64,000 nucleotides of DNA from Selenihalanaerobacter shriftii (GTDB taxonomy: Bacteria; Bacillota; Halanaerobiia; Halobacteroidales; Acetohalobiaceae). Below the pieces are notes generated by a model that saw nothing but the letters and a program-made list of their open reading frames with translations, was not told the DNA's origin and searched no databases. Made by a program: the position numbers and the translations under genes. The stretch is taken from NCBI RefSeq assembly GCF_900167185.1, contig NZ_FUWM01000003.1:186001-250000 (forward strand), in the 5' to 3' direction. Below, one piece after another: positions 8,525-17,212 of the stretch. Each line of letters begins with the position of its first letter. Position 1 is the stretch's first letter.

Positions 8525-9775
8525 TTATAACTCTAAATTACCTTCTAAATACCTACGCAATTTATCTAATGCATATTGAGAAGTAAGATATTTAATTTGT
8601 TGCCGTCTACCATGGAATTTAAACCTAAAACTCTGAGTTTTATTTCCCACTGCTAATCCCATATAAACCAATCCTATTGGTTTTTCTTCACTACCCCCGC
8701 CTGGTCCAGCTATTCCGGTTACAGATATTCCTAAACCCGTTTTAGCTAATTCTTTAACACCTTTAGCCATCTCTTTAGCTGTTTCTCTACTAACAGCCCC
8801 ATGTTCTTTTAAGGTTTGAGCACTAACTTGTAATAACTCTTGTTTAGCTTGATTACTATAGGAAACTACTCCCCGCTCAAAATAACTAGAGCTACCAGGA
8901 ATATTAGTTAATCTATGTCCAATTAACCCACCGGTACATGATTCAGCTATAGCTATCTGTAAGCCTTTCTTATTTAGTCTTTTAGCTACTACTTCTTCCA
9001 TACTTTCTTCATTCACTCCAAAAATATTATCTTGTAACCGCTCTCTTAATTCAACTTCTACTTGATTAATTAAATAGCTAGCTTCTTTTTCTACATCTGC
9101 TTTAGCTGTAATACGTAAATGAACTTCTGCTTTACTAGCTAAAAGAGCAATAGTAGGATTAGTCTGATTATCTAAAATATCTTTAATTTCTGTTTCTAAA
9201 GAAGATTCACCATAGCCACAGACTTTTAAAACTTTAGATTTTATTAATTGTTTGTTACCGATTTGTCCTTTTAAATATGGAATCACTTCCTTTCGCATCA
9301 TCTGTTTCATCTCTGTTGGTACCCCAGGCATTGAAATAATAATTTTATCATCCTTCTCTAGAATTATCCCTGCTGCTGTTCCTTCTTCATTAATAATAGG
9401 TTCTGCTCCAACAGGTAAATAAGCCTGTGTAAGATTATTCTCTGTCATTTCTCTACCTAATTTCTCAAAGAAACTTTCTATCTGCTTAACTAGCTTTTCA
9501 TCTTTAACTAAATCCACGCCCATTACTTCAGCAATTATTTCTCTAGTCAAGTCATCATCAGTTGGCCCTAAGCCACCAGTAGTGATTACTACATCTGCTC
9601 TTTCTAGACTTCTTTGTAATACTTGCAATAATCGCTCTTTATTATCACCTACTGTTGTTCTATGGTATAAATTAATTCCTAATTCAGCTAATCTTTCGGC
9701 TATATAAGCTGCATTAGTGTCTACAATCTGTCCTAATAACAGCTCAGTACCTATGGAAACTATTTCAGCATTCAT
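8525..9775 (-). CDS. cinA: CinA-family protein (NMN deamidase / competence-damage protein)
   Basis: 416 residues: an N-terminal MoCF-biosynthesis-like domain (about 1-170, with IGTELLLGQ and TTGGLGPTDDD) and a C-terminal CinA domain (about 255-410, with AESCTGG and SVTGIAGPGG). CinA-type proteins take part in pyridine-nucleotide salvage by deamidating NMN, and in some bacteria the N-terminal domain hydrolyses ADP-ribose. The start ATG at 9773-9775 was chosen because a GGAGGTGGAG sits just before it and homologues begin MxAEIVSIG. The longer in-frame form lacks this support. In Bacillus cinA precedes recA; here it is about 4.3 kb upstream on the same strand. Confidence 0.92.
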   Translation of the reverse strand: MNAEIVSIGTELLLGQIVDTNAAYIAERLAELGINLYHRTTVGDNKERLLQVLQRSLERADVVITTGGLGPTDDDLTREIIAEVMGVDLVKDEKLVKQIESFFEKLGREMTENNLTQAYLPVGAEPIINEEGTAAGIILEKDDKIIISMPGVPTEMKQMMRKEVIPYLKGQIGNKQLIKSKVLKVCGYGESSLETEIKDILDNQTNPTIALLASKAEVHLRITAKADVEKEASYLINQVEVELRERLQDNIFGVNEESMEEVVAKRLNKKGLQIAIAESCTGGLIGHRLTNIPGSSSYFERGVVSYSNQAKQELLQVSAQTLKEHGAVSRETAKEMAKGVKELAKTGLGISVTGIAGPGGGSEEKPIGLVYMGLAVGNKTQSFRFKFHGRRQQIKYLTSQYALDKLRRYLEGNLEL

Positions 9776-9890
9776 TATTCTCCACCTCCATGTTATGCAT
9801 AGACTGTTATTATTTATCATATCATAGATAATAAAGTTTTAACAAGTCTATATTTATAAGTTTAACAAACCTTTAATAACCACTCACTAA

Positions 9891-9919
9891 TTGATGATAT
9901 TTACCAAATCTGATATAAT
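9891..9919 (+). promoter_or_regulatory. Promoter of the first DUF3786 gene
   Basis: TTGATG (9891-9896), 17-bp spacer, TATAAT (9914-9919), followed by AAAGGGG and the ATG at 9942. Confidence 0.65.
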
Positions 9920-9941
9920 TAACTAAAGGGGTTGATTTCAT

Positions 9942-10565
9942 ATGTCATTATCAGAAAGTCAAGAACCTAAAGCTTATAAACCAGCAATGAATAAAGCACG
10001 TAACCGTTTAGCTAGAACTGAAGTAGAAGATATAATTAATCAAACAGACATATCATTTGAAAATAACCATTTTATTATACCAGGCTTGAATCAAGAATAT
10101 TATGTAGAATATCCAAGTGGTGAAGTTAGTAATTCCCAGCAGGATATACCTGTAGCTATCGGTATGAAGATTGTTATTTTACATTTCTTAACTAGAGGTA
10201 ATAACTGGTCACCTACTAACAAGCTAGTCTCTTATAAAGAGCTTCCTAACGGGAATGTTTATGAGGATGCTTTTCAACGTGAAGCAGTACAACCGATTAT
10301 AGACAGCTTTAGTTATAATCTAACCCAATTACAAAAAGTAGCTCAAAAATTAGGAGCCAGCTTTATAAATAAAGGAGATTTAGGATTTAAGATTAATGCT
10401 TTACCTACTGTTCCTGTTACTTATATCCTCTGGTCTGGTGATGATGAACTTACTGGTGGGGCTAATATATTATTTGATTCTTCAGTAATAACTAAATTAC
10501 ATACTGAAGATTTAGCATTCCTAGGGGAGTATATAACAAGTTTATTATTAAAGTTTAAAGAATAA
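9942..10565 (+). CDS. DUF3786 family protein (copy 1)
   Basis: 207 residues, soluble, no signal peptide. It matches the DUF3786 family, of anaerobes, where members often occur with corrinoid or C1-metabolism genes. Shared blocks with the second copy (19458-20111): a central ILHFLT/ILHYLT, VSYKELP versus ISYREVP, and a C-terminal block with the W-x-GDDE motif, NILFD and LAFLGE/LAFVGN. Biochemical function is unknown. It has its own promoter, and its 3' end lies 2 bp from a convergent methyltransferase gene. No corrinoid protein is visible in the window. Confidence 0.8.
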   Translation: MSLSESQEPKAYKPAMNKARNRLARTEVEDIINQTDISFENNHFIIPGLNQEYYVEYPSGEVSNSQQDIPVAIGMKIVILHFLTRGNNWSPTNKLVSYKELPNGNVYEDAFQREAVQPIIDSFSYNLTQLQKVAQKLGASFINKGDLGFKINALPTVPVTYILWSGDDELTGGANILFDSSVITKLHTEDLAFLGEYITSLLLKFKE

Positions 10566-10567
10566 AC

Positions 10568-11176
10568 TCATATTTCACAAATATAAAGTCCCATTCGCTT
10601 ATTTAGTTTGATTATTTCATAAGTAGGGAAGACTTGATTTAGTTGCTTATCAATATCATTTACAAAATCATGATAGAAACTTCCTTCTAAAGCCTCAACT
10701 GCCCTGATAATCAAACTATTATTCTTGATAAATTCAAAAAAAATCACTCTATCTTCAGCAATTCGATGCATTTCTTGTAAGACTTTTAATCTATACTGGT
10801 TATCCATATCATGTAATGAGTAAGCAGCAGTTACTAAATTAAATTGATTATTAGAAAACCTCTCTAATTCATGAGCTGGCATTTCAATAAAATTAATTTG
10901 GTCTCCAAACTTCTTTTTTGCTTCTTTTATCATCTCGGGAGATAAGTCAATGCCTGTTATATGAGAAGTATAATCTAAAAATAAACTAGCTAATCCTCCG
11001 GTTCCAGTACCTACGTCTAATACCGTAGTCTTTTTACTAAGATTTACTTTCTTTTCAATAATCGGAAACCCCGACTGATAACCTTTTCTCATTCTTTTAC
11101 TAATAAATTTAAATGCAGGCATAACTATTTTATAGAATTTTTTTAACCGTTCCATATATTCTCTTTCCATTATCAT
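10568..11176 (-). CDS. Class I SAM-dependent methyltransferase
   Basis: 202 residues. The Rossmann-like methyltransferase core starts at about residue 48 with VLDVGTGTGGLASLF (motif I), followed by ITGIDLSPEMI (motif II, acidic residue at the end of strand 2) and FNLVTAAYSLHDM (motif IV). The C-terminal region is specific and not assignable. The substrate could be a small molecule, lipid or quinone-like compound, as in UbiE-type enzymes. GGAG precedes the ATG at 11174-11176. Convergent with DUF3786 copy 1. Confidence 0.82.
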   Translation of the reverse strand: MIMEREYMERLKKFYKIVMPAFKFISKRMRKGYQSGFPIIEKKVNLSKKTTVLDVGTGTGGLASLFLDYTSHITGIDLSPEMIKEAKKKFGDQINFIEMPAHELERFSNNQFNLVTAAYSLHDMDNQYRLKVLQEMHRIAEDRVIFFEFIKNNSLIIRAVEALEGSFYHDFVNDIDKQLNQVFPTYEIIKLNKRMGLYICEI

Positions 11177-11313
11177 AATTCTCCTTATTGAGTCTTTAAA
11201 TTAGTATTAATATTTATAGTATATAATATAATACCAGAAATAACCACACCTTGTAAAGAAAGTATTCTTAACTTTACCTAGTAATAATTTATATAAATAA
11301 TCATTATTCAGCT

Positions 11314-11340
11314 AAAAACCCGCCATTGCAATGACGGGTT
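11314..11340 (-). terminator. Terminator after the small Cys-rich gene
   Basis: Inverted repeat AACCCGTCATTG/CAATGGCGGGTT on the minus strand, with one mismatch, followed by TTTTT. It lies 20 bp past the stop of the 11360-11635 gene. Confidence 0.8.
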
Positions 11341-11359
11341 TAACTTTTAAAAATCTATT

Positions 11360-11635
11360 TTATTGTAATAATTTAGTTGAAGCTGAATCTTCAAAATCAT
11401 CAAAGCTATACCAAGTATCTATTGACACATCACCTTCACCTGTATTAGTTCTAAACTCTAATGCCAATTCTCCATTTGAACTACAATATATAAAAGTGCA
11501 ATCTCTCCAGCAACCATCACACTTTTTAAATATCTGTTCAGAACTAAATTTAAATCTTCTCTCTCTTCTATCATCCCCACTTTTACAGATAACTAAACTA
11601 ATACCAGGATCGATATTTTCATGTAATAGAATCAT
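11360..11635 (-). CDS. Small cysteine-containing protein, unknown
   Basis: 91 residues, start ATG behind GGAGGGG, followed by a clear terminator, so probably a real single-gene transcript. Visible: a central CDGCWRDCTFIYC cluster with four cysteines (plus C18 near the N-terminus), a charged DDRRERR patch and an acidic C-terminal part. No signal peptide or membrane helix. The Cys spacing (C-x2-C-x3-C-x5-C) could bind a metal, but I do not recognise the family. The plus-strand reading frame across the same bases (11331-11639) lacks a ribosome-binding site and is a shadow. Confidence 0.65.
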   Translation of the reverse strand: MILLHENIDPGISLVICKSGDDRRERRFKFSSEQIFKKCDGCWRDCTFIYCSSNGELALEFRTNTGEGDVSIDTWYSFDDFEDSASTKLLQ

Positions 11636-12034
11636 TTAGTCCCCTCCTTTATAATATAACCCCCTACTACTTATATTACTCCACTTATCAACTACAGCCT
11701 TAATTTGAACTCCTATCAAAGCCCCTATTATATATTATTACTAGATTAATATATTTTATCTATTACTCTTACCATCTCCCTCTACTGTTTAGTTTAGATA
11801 TTAAATAAGGTTTTAGTTATTCTTATATTTAAATGTCACACTATTCTTAATTTATATTTCTACATTTTCGTGCAATTTCCTGCATAATACAAAAATGATA
11901 TTTGTCACATGCAAGTTCTTTTATGAACAAAATCAATTTATCTCTTTTACTTACACCACTAAATAAGTTATAAAATCTTAAATAATAAAAACAGGTAATA
12001 GATCTGATGTCAGACCTATTACCTGTTTAATATT
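11636..12034. other. AT-rich intergenic region
   Basis: About 400 bp without a gene. It contains a weak CRP/FNR-like palindrome AATGATATTTGTCACA at 11894-11909 and the terminator at 11986-12030. Nothing else recognised on either strand. Confidence 0.5.
11986..12030 (-). terminator. Terminator downstream of the MoaD-like remnant
   Basis: A long near-perfect stem built on AAACAGGTAATAG and CTATTACCTGTTT with a short loop. On the minus strand it is followed by TTTTTATTATTT. It lies 5 bp after the remnant's stop codon, showing the locus was once (or still is) an expressed gene. Confidence 0.85.
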
Positions 12035-12243
12035 CTATCCTCCAGCCACCTGTGGGAAGATAGTTACTTTATCATCCTTATTTAGTTTAGTCTTCAATTC
12101 ATCTAAATATAAAATATTTCTACCATTGATTAAAATAGTAATTGTTTCATTTAATCTTCCATCTTCCAGTAATGCTTCTTCCATATCTCTACCATATAAA
12201 TCAATTAATTTTTCTATAACTTCTTGTACGTTAGATACTTGAG
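12035..12243 (-). pseudogene. MoaD/ThiS-like ubiquitin-fold sulfur carrier, N-terminally truncated remnant
   Basis: Minus-strand translation gives VQEVIEKLIDLYG, then ITILINGRNILYLD and the ending VTIFPQVAGG followed by TAG. This is the body and the C-terminal di-glycine of a MoaD/SAMP-type sulfur carrier, activated by adenylation in molybdopterin, thiamine or thiolation pathways. The first beta strand (usually M-x-V-x-V-x-LF-x-x-LRE, about 20 residues) is missing. The frame is open back to the stop of the FtsH-like gene but has no ATG, GTG or TTG before an internal ATG (Met of DMEEALL). The terminator of the FtsH-like gene abuts the truncation point. No partner E1 enzyme is in the window. 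Confidence 0.7.
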
Positions 12244-12251
12244 GGAATAAT

Positions 12252-12285
12252 AAAAAAAAGCAGGCTGTAAACTTTACAACCTACT
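12252..12285 (-). terminator. Terminator of the FtsH-like gene
   Basis: Minus strand: AGTAGGTTGTAAA/TTTACAGCCTGCT hairpin with two G-U pairs and a very short loop, then eight T. Begins 8 bp after the protease stop codon. Confidence 0.85.
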
Positions 12286-12293
12286 CTAATCAG

Positions 12294-13793
12294 TTAAGCT
12301 ACATCTTCAACTTTTATTCCTAATTTTTTTCTAAAATCTTCTCCTTCAATACTTTCTTCTGCTAATAATTCAGCTACTACTTCATCCATTAAATTTTGAT
12401 TAGAAAGAATAATATCGTGTACTCTTTCTTCTTCTTCTTCTATAATCTTTCCTATCTCTTTATGGACCTTGCTTTTTGGTAAGTCATCTTTACTTACGAT
12501 TCCTAATTCAGACATACCAGAATAAATGATTTTTTTAGCTAACTTAGTAGCCTTTTCAAAATCATTTGCAGCACCAGTACTTCTATTACCTAAAATAATT
12601 TCTTCAGTAATAGCCCCTGCAATACAGACTGCTATCTGACCTTTCAAATAATCTAATGTTTGTAGATAGAAATCATCTTCAGGATTATGACGTACATATC
12701 CTAATGCTTTCCCACGAGAAGTAATCGTAATTGTAGAAACAGAACCTGGTCTTGCTTTTTCAGCTATTAAAGCATGTCCTGTTTCATGATAAGCTACTCT
12801 TTTTAACTCTTCTTCTTTAGGACGACGATTTAATTTTTCACCCATCATCACTTTGTCAATAGCTTCTTTAAAGTGTTTCCCTTTAATCATATCTGAATCT
12901 TCTCGCATAGCCATAATCGCTGCCTCATTAGCTAGACTTTCTAAATGAGCACCAGAAAACCTAAAGGTCTCTCGAGCAATCTTTTCTAAATCTACATCTG
13001 AAGCTAAGGGCTTATTACGAGTATGAATATTTAATATCTTATTTCGTCCTTCTTTATCTGGTAAATCTACTTTTACTACCCGATCAAAACGACCTGGACG
13101 TAAAATTGCACTATCCAAGATATCAATCCGATTAGTAGCACCAATTACTAAAACATTAATATCATCATCAATAGACATACCGTCTAACTCTACTAATAAT
13201 TGGTTTAATGTTTGATCATATTCTAAATGACCAGAATTTTGTCCACGTTTTCCACCTAAGATTTCAATTTCATCAATAAAGATAACTGCATTTGATTTAT
13301 TAGCCTTTTTAGCTTGGTCTTTAGCTTTCTTAAATAGCTCTCTTACCCTCTTTGCTCCTACCCCAGCATACATTTCAATAAATTCACTTCCTGAAGTAGA
13401 AATAAAAACAGAATCTATATAACGAGCAGTAGCTTTAGCCATTAAAGTCTTTCCAGTTCCTGGAGGTCCACTAAGCATAATCCCTTTTAACGGTCTAATT
13501 CCTAAGCCTTTAACCATTTCTTTATCACGCACAAATCTCAATGCTTCTAATAGTTCATTCTTAGCTGAATCCTGTCCCCCAATATCATCAAAAGTTATAC
13601 CTGGAATCTTACTGCCGTTTGCTCCTCCATAAGTGTTAAACTTCTGTTTGCTGCCTAATCCTTGTTTATTTAAAACTTGAAAAAGCACATAACCTAAAAT
13701 ACCAAAAAAGAAAAGAGGAGCTACATTAATTCCTTGAAAAGCCAAAAAGATAGACAAAGCCAAAACTAGTCCTAAACTAACTTCTTTAAGCAT
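12294..13793 (-). CDS. FtsH-like membrane AAA+ zinc metalloprotease
   Basis: 499 residues from ATG 13791-13793, which has AGGAGGTGGAG before it; a longer in-frame start lacks this. Two short adjacent membrane segments (about 5-22 and 24-42) lead into an AAA+ module with Walker A GPPGTGKT, Walker B VIFIDE and second region of homology (ATNR...RPGRFD), then an M41 protease domain with HETGH zinc site and a downstream acidic EE ligand region. True FtsH has a periplasmic domain between its two helices; this protein does not. The preceding gene overlaps by 8 bp and encodes a membrane protein with an external-type domain, so the two probably work as one protease complex. Confidence 0.85.
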   Translation of the reverse strand: MLKEVSLGLVLALSIFLAFQGINVAPLFFFGILGYVLFQVLNKQGLGSKQKFNTYGGANGSKIPGITFDDIGGQDSAKNELLEALRFVRDKEMVKGLGIRPLKGIMLSGPPGTGKTLMAKATARYIDSVFISTSGSEFIEMYAGVGAKRVRELFKKAKDQAKKANKSNAVIFIDEIEILGGKRGQNSGHLEYDQTLNQLLVELDGMSIDDDINVLVIGATNRIDILDSAILRPGRFDRVVKVDLPDKEGRNKILNIHTRNKPLASDVDLEKIARETFRFSGAHLESLANEAAIMAMREDSDMIKGKHFKEAIDKVMMGEKLNRRPKEEELKRVAYHETGHALIAEKARPGSVSTITITSRGKALGYVRHNPEDDFYLQTLDYLKGQIAVCIAGAITEEIILGNRSTGAANDFEKATKLAKKIIYSGMSELGIVSKDDLPKSKVHKEIGKIIEEEEERVHDIILSNQNLMDEVVAELLAEESIEGEDFRKKLGIKVEDVA

Positions 13794-14343
13794 TAGCTCC
13801 ACCTCCTTGGAAAGCAAATCTATTCATACCATGTTCACGACTAATTACTTTATAAAAATTAGCATTTTTATCTTCTAATTCTAAATAAATATTCTCTTCA
13901 TCAACACTTACCTCTGCTTTATGAATATCTAAGTCTTCTTTTATTTTCTTTAATCTTGCATCCATCTTTGTAAATTCACCAGTTATAATAGACTCATAAA
14001 CAGATAGATGTACTCTTTGATAAGCAGTCATTAGTTTTTGATTCGGTGAATTATTCAATTTAATTGTATAGTTCTTGCTTCCAAATTTATCTATTAATCT
14101 TCTATCTGCTTTCTGGTAAATTTCCTTTAACATCTTAACATTAGTTAAAGTCAATTTAACCTCTTTAATCTCATTAACATTCTTAATCTCTACTTTCTCT
14201 ATACCCTCGATCTGCATTAGACTGTTAGTTAACGAATTCTCTAATCGATAATTGTTATAATAGTATTGGCCACCAAAGAAAAGTCCTAAAGCGATAATTA
14301 ATACAATAGCTACTAATTCTATTCTAATTCCTTTAATCTTCAT
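13786..14343 (-). CDS. Single-pass membrane protein, partner of FtsH-like protease (unknown)
   Basis: 185 residues: an N-terminal hydrophobic helix (about 9-28) then a soluble domain of about 150 residues with mixed helices and strands, ending GGGANA. No recognised family. The stop codon overlaps the start of the FtsH-like gene (ATGCTTAA arrangement), implying translational coupling and a joint function. By orientation the soluble domain would lie outside the membrane, like the periplasmic domain missing from the protease. That is inference. Start ATG 14341-14343. Confidence 0.7.
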   Translation of the reverse strand: MKIKGIRIELVAIVLIIALGLFFGGQYYYNNYRLENSLTNSLMQIEGIEKVEIKNVNEIKEVKLTLTNVKMLKEIYQKADRRLIDKFGSKNYTIKLNNSPNQKLMTAYQRVHLSVYESIITGEFTKMDARLKKIKEDLDIHKAEVSVDEENIYLELEDKNANFYKVISREHGMNRFAFQGGGANA

Positions 14344-14489
14344 CTCTTTCCACTCCTTTCTTGCGAAATTATTTAGGATTTAGTTTGTTTTATAGTACTT
14401 TATCAACGACAATGACTATTATAACACACCATTCATTAGGTAACAACTGTTAAATTAATGTAAATATTGGTAGAAGATTTATATCTTAA

Positions 14490-14522
14490 TAAAAAAAGAG
14501 ACCCGGTAAAAACCGAATCTCC
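14490..14522 (-). terminator. Terminator after pgpA
   Basis: Minus strand GAGATTCGGT/ACCGGGTCTC stem with two G-U pairs followed by seven T; closes the rimO-pgsA-pgpA operon. Confidence 0.85.
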
Positions 14523-14529
14523 TTAATAT

Positions 14530-14973
14530 CTAAACAAAAGCTAATATTAATCTAATTAACAAATTAGCCATAATTCCCGCTAATATATCATCTAACATAA
14601 TTCCTATACCACCATGAAATTCTTGTAAATTTCTAATCGGTGACGGCTTAGTAATATCAAAAATTCTAAATAAAATGAAAGCAGGAATTAACATATTGAT
14701 TCCTAATCCAAACATTGCTACAAAATAGCCAGCCCACTCATCGATTACAATCTTTTGGCAATCCTTTTCACCATATAGTTCTTCTGCCCAATGAGAAATA
14801 ACTATTCCCACAAGTGTTAAAACTAATATTAATGGTAGATTTATAGTATATTTCTGCAACCAAACTCCTGCTAAAACTGCAGCAACTACTGTTCCCGCCG
14901 TCCCTGGAGCTATAGGACTTAAACCACTGTAAAATCCACTGGCTAAAAATTTAATTAAATTTTTATTATGCAT
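14530..14973 (-). CDS. pgpA: Phosphatidylglycerophosphatase A
   Basis: 147 residues with several membrane helices. The N-terminal LASGFYSGLSPIAPGTAGT and the central IDEWAGYFVA match the PgpA family, which dephosphorylates phosphatidylglycerophosphate to phosphatidylglycerol. The C-terminal GGIGIMLDDILAGIMANL carries the Asp pair characteristic of the family. It overlaps pgsA by 8 bp; pgsA makes its substrate, so two consecutive membrane-lipid steps are co-transcribed. Confidence 0.92.
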   Translation of the reverse strand: MHNKNLIKFLASGFYSGLSPIAPGTAGTVVAAVLAGVWLQKYTINLPLILVLTLVGIVISHWAEELYGEKDCQKIVIDEWAGYFVAMFGLGINMLIPAFILFRIFDITKPSPIRNLQEFHGGIGIMLDDILAGIMANLLIRLILAFV

Positions 14974-15499
14974 CTGTCTTAATCACCTTCTTAGATTTCC
15001 ATAAATAATCTACTCCTGAGATTATAGTCAATAGAACCGCTAGCCAAATTAATATTATGCTATAAGGCAAGTTAATAATCATAGCAATAATAGCAATAAT
15101 CTGTAAAGTAGTCTTATACTTACCTAATTTACTAGCTGCTATTACAATTCCTTCTGAAGCAGCAACCACTCTTAAACCGGTAATAGCAAACTCCCGACCG
15201 ATAATAATAATTGCCGGCCAAGCTGTAATCTCTCCCATATCTACTAAAGCAATTAACGCTGCAGAAATTAATAATTTATCTGCTAATGGGTCAATAAACT
15301 TACCTAGCTTAGTGATTAACCCCTGTTTGCGAGCAATATAACCATCTAAACCATCAGTAATTGCTGCCAAAATAAAAGTTCCCACAGCAAAATAACGAGT
15401 ATAAACTGAATACTCTCCTCCTGGTGTAAATAACAAGAAAAACATAAAAATAGGTACTAATATAATTCTTAAAACTGTTAACTTATTAGGTAAATTCAT
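14966..15499 (-). CDS. pgsA: CDP-diacylglycerol-glycerol-3-phosphate 3-phosphatidyltransferase
   Basis: 177 residues, multi-spanning. The CDP-alcohol phosphotransferase signature D-G-x2-A-R-x8-G-x3-D-x3-D is complete: DGYIAR, eight residues, then GKFIDPLAD. It transfers the phosphatidyl group from CDP-diacylglycerol to glycerol-3-phosphate, the committed step to phosphatidylglycerol. The ATG overlaps the rimO stop (ATGA). The rimO-pgsA order is common in Firmicutes. Confidence 0.95.
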   Translation of the reverse strand: MNLPNKLTVLRIILVPIFMFFLLFTPGGEYSVYTRYFAVGTFILAAITDGLDGYIARKQGLITKLGKFIDPLADKLLISAALIALVDMGEITAWPAIIIIGREFAITGLRVVAASEGIVIAASKLGKYKTTLQIIAIIAMIINLPYSIILIWLAVLLTIISGVDYLWKSKKVIKTDA

Positions 15500-16824
15500 T
15501 CTATTTCCTCTCCTATTAAGTCATATTCATAAGCATCTACCACTCGAACCTTAATAAAACTTGCCGGCTTTACTTTAGCCCCCTTAACATAAATTAAGCC
15601 ATCTATCTCTGGGGCATCTCTTTCAGTCCTACCGATTACTAACCTTTCTCCAGCTTCTTCTTCCACCTCTTCTACTAACATATCAACCTCTTTACCAATC
15701 CACTCCTGATTTCTTTCTAAAGAAATTGTCTTCTGTAAATTCATAACTTCTTCATAACGTTCTTCTTTAATCTCACCTGGAATCTGTTCCGGCATATTAG
15801 CTGCTGGGGTACCTTCTTCTTGTGAATAAGTAAATACACCTAATCGATCAAATTTAGCTCTTTGAATAAAATCCAATAAATTATTAAATTCCTTTAAAGT
15901 TTCACCAGGAAATCCTACAATTAAAGATGTACGAATAGTCATATCAGGAATTCTATTTCTTAGCTTCTCAATTAAAGCTAATATATCCTCTTTACTACCT
16001 TGACGTCCCATCTTTTTTCTAATCTCTTCATCAGCATGTTGTATCGGAAGATCTATATAATTACAAATACGCTTATGCTTGGCAATCATCTCTATTAAAT
16101 CATCACTAAAATCTGCAGGATAAGCATATAATAGTCTAAACCATTCAATCTCTTCTATTTTAATTAGCTCAGTCAGTAATTCAACTAATTTTGATTCATC
16201 ATATAGATCCCTACCATACTTGGTAATATCTTGAGCAACTATATTTACCTCTTTAACACCCTGCTTTGCCAGTTCAGTAACTTCTTTAACTATATCTTCG
16301 ATTTTCCTACTTCTTAGTTCTCCTCTTAAATCTGGAATAACACAATAACTACAACGATTATTACAGCCTTCAGCTATTTTAACATATGCAGTATATCCTA
16401 TATCCGATTTTTTACGCGGTAACTCTTTTTGATAATCGAAATTAGGATCTGTAATTTCAAACCTTTTTTCTCCTTCTAGGCCTTTATTAATAACTTTTAC
16501 TATCTCATCAAAATTACCTGTACCTAAAATAGCATCTATTTCTGGAATCTCTTCCTTTAATTCTTCAGGATAACGCTGTGATAGGCATCCAGTTACAATT
16601 AATACCTGACAATTATCTTTTTTATATTTTGCTAATCCCAAAATAGTGTCAATGGATTCCTCTTTAGCATCCCCTATAAATCCACAGGTGTTTACAATTA
16701 AAACCTCTGCTTGATTATAATCATCTATTATTTTTAGACCGGCTTCTTCTATTAAGCCTGTCATAATCTCTGAATCAACTTGGTTCTTAGGACAACCTAG
16801 ACTAACTAAACCTATTTCTATCAT
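15496..16824 (-). CDS. rimO: Ribosomal protein S12 methylthiotransferase RimO
   Basis: 442 residues, radical SAM enzyme that adds a methylthio group to an Asp of ribosomal protein S12. The N-terminal UPF0004 domain has three Cys (SLGCPKNQVD, NTCGF, TGCLSQ) for the auxiliary cluster. The radical SAM motif CNNRCSYC follows, then a C-terminal TRAM domain (about 375-440). SLGCPKNQVDSE distinguishes RimO from MiaB. First gene of the rimO-pgsA-pgpA operon; start ATG 16822-16824. Confidence 0.95.
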   Translation of the reverse strand: MIEIGLVSLGCPKNQVDSEIMTGLIEEAGLKIIDDYNQAEVLIVNTCGFIGDAKEESIDTILGLAKYKKDNCQVLIVTGCLSQRYPEELKEEIPEIDAILGTGNFDEIVKVINKGLEGEKRFEITDPNFDYQKELPRKKSDIGYTAYVKIAEGCNNRCSYCVIPDLRGELRSRKIEDIVKEVTELAKQGVKEVNIVAQDITKYGRDLYDESKLVELLTELIKIEEIEWFRLLYAYPADFSDDLIEMIAKHKRICNYIDLPIQHADEEIRKKMGRQGSKEDILALIEKLRNRIPDMTIRTSLIVGFPGETLKEFNNLLDFIQRAKFDRLGVFTYSQEEGTPAANMPEQIPGEIKEERYEEVMNLQKTISLERNQEWIGKEVDMLVEEVEEEAGERLVIGRTERDAPEIDGLIYVKGAKVKPASFIKVRVVDAYEYDLIGEEIE

Positions 16825-17212
16825 TAAATACTTTCTCTCCTTTCACAAATCCTAAATAACTTAAACTATATTAATTCCTATGATAACTAGCTATTATCAA
16901 TCTTATTATGCTCTAAATTTAGTAGTTTCATTCTTGTATAAGTACTTCAAGATTTTAATTAAAAAATCCTTTACTGAAAATAAAAAAGACTAATATATTT
17001 CTATCATCCACCACTTAAATTCTATTATGATTTATTCTAAAAATATAATACAGAGCAATAAATCTAAACTTATTCTCACCTAGCCTATAATTATCTTTAG
17101 ATGAATCAACTTTCTATTTATGAATATTAACTTTAATTAGATATAAAAGAATAGCCAATATGTCAAATGACATATTGGCTATTCTAAATTAAAGTATTAA
17201 GTAATTTTATAA
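16825..17212. other. Intergenic region upstream of rimO
   Basis: About 390 bp, AT-rich. It holds the terminator at 17150-17183. I found no ORF with a ribosome-binding site and no convincing promoter for rimO. Confidence 0.5.
17150..17183 (-). terminator. Terminator after the DUF362 gene
   Basis: Perfect 15-bp stem AATAGCCAATATGTC/GACATATTGGCTATT with a 4-nt loop; the minus strand continues with CTTTTAT. Confidence 0.8.

Noticed and set aside
11331-11639. Plus-strand 102-codon frame over the small Cys-rich gene
   Set aside because: Starts inside the terminator hairpin and has no Shine-Dalgarno sequence; the minus-strand gene has GGAGGGG and a terminator.
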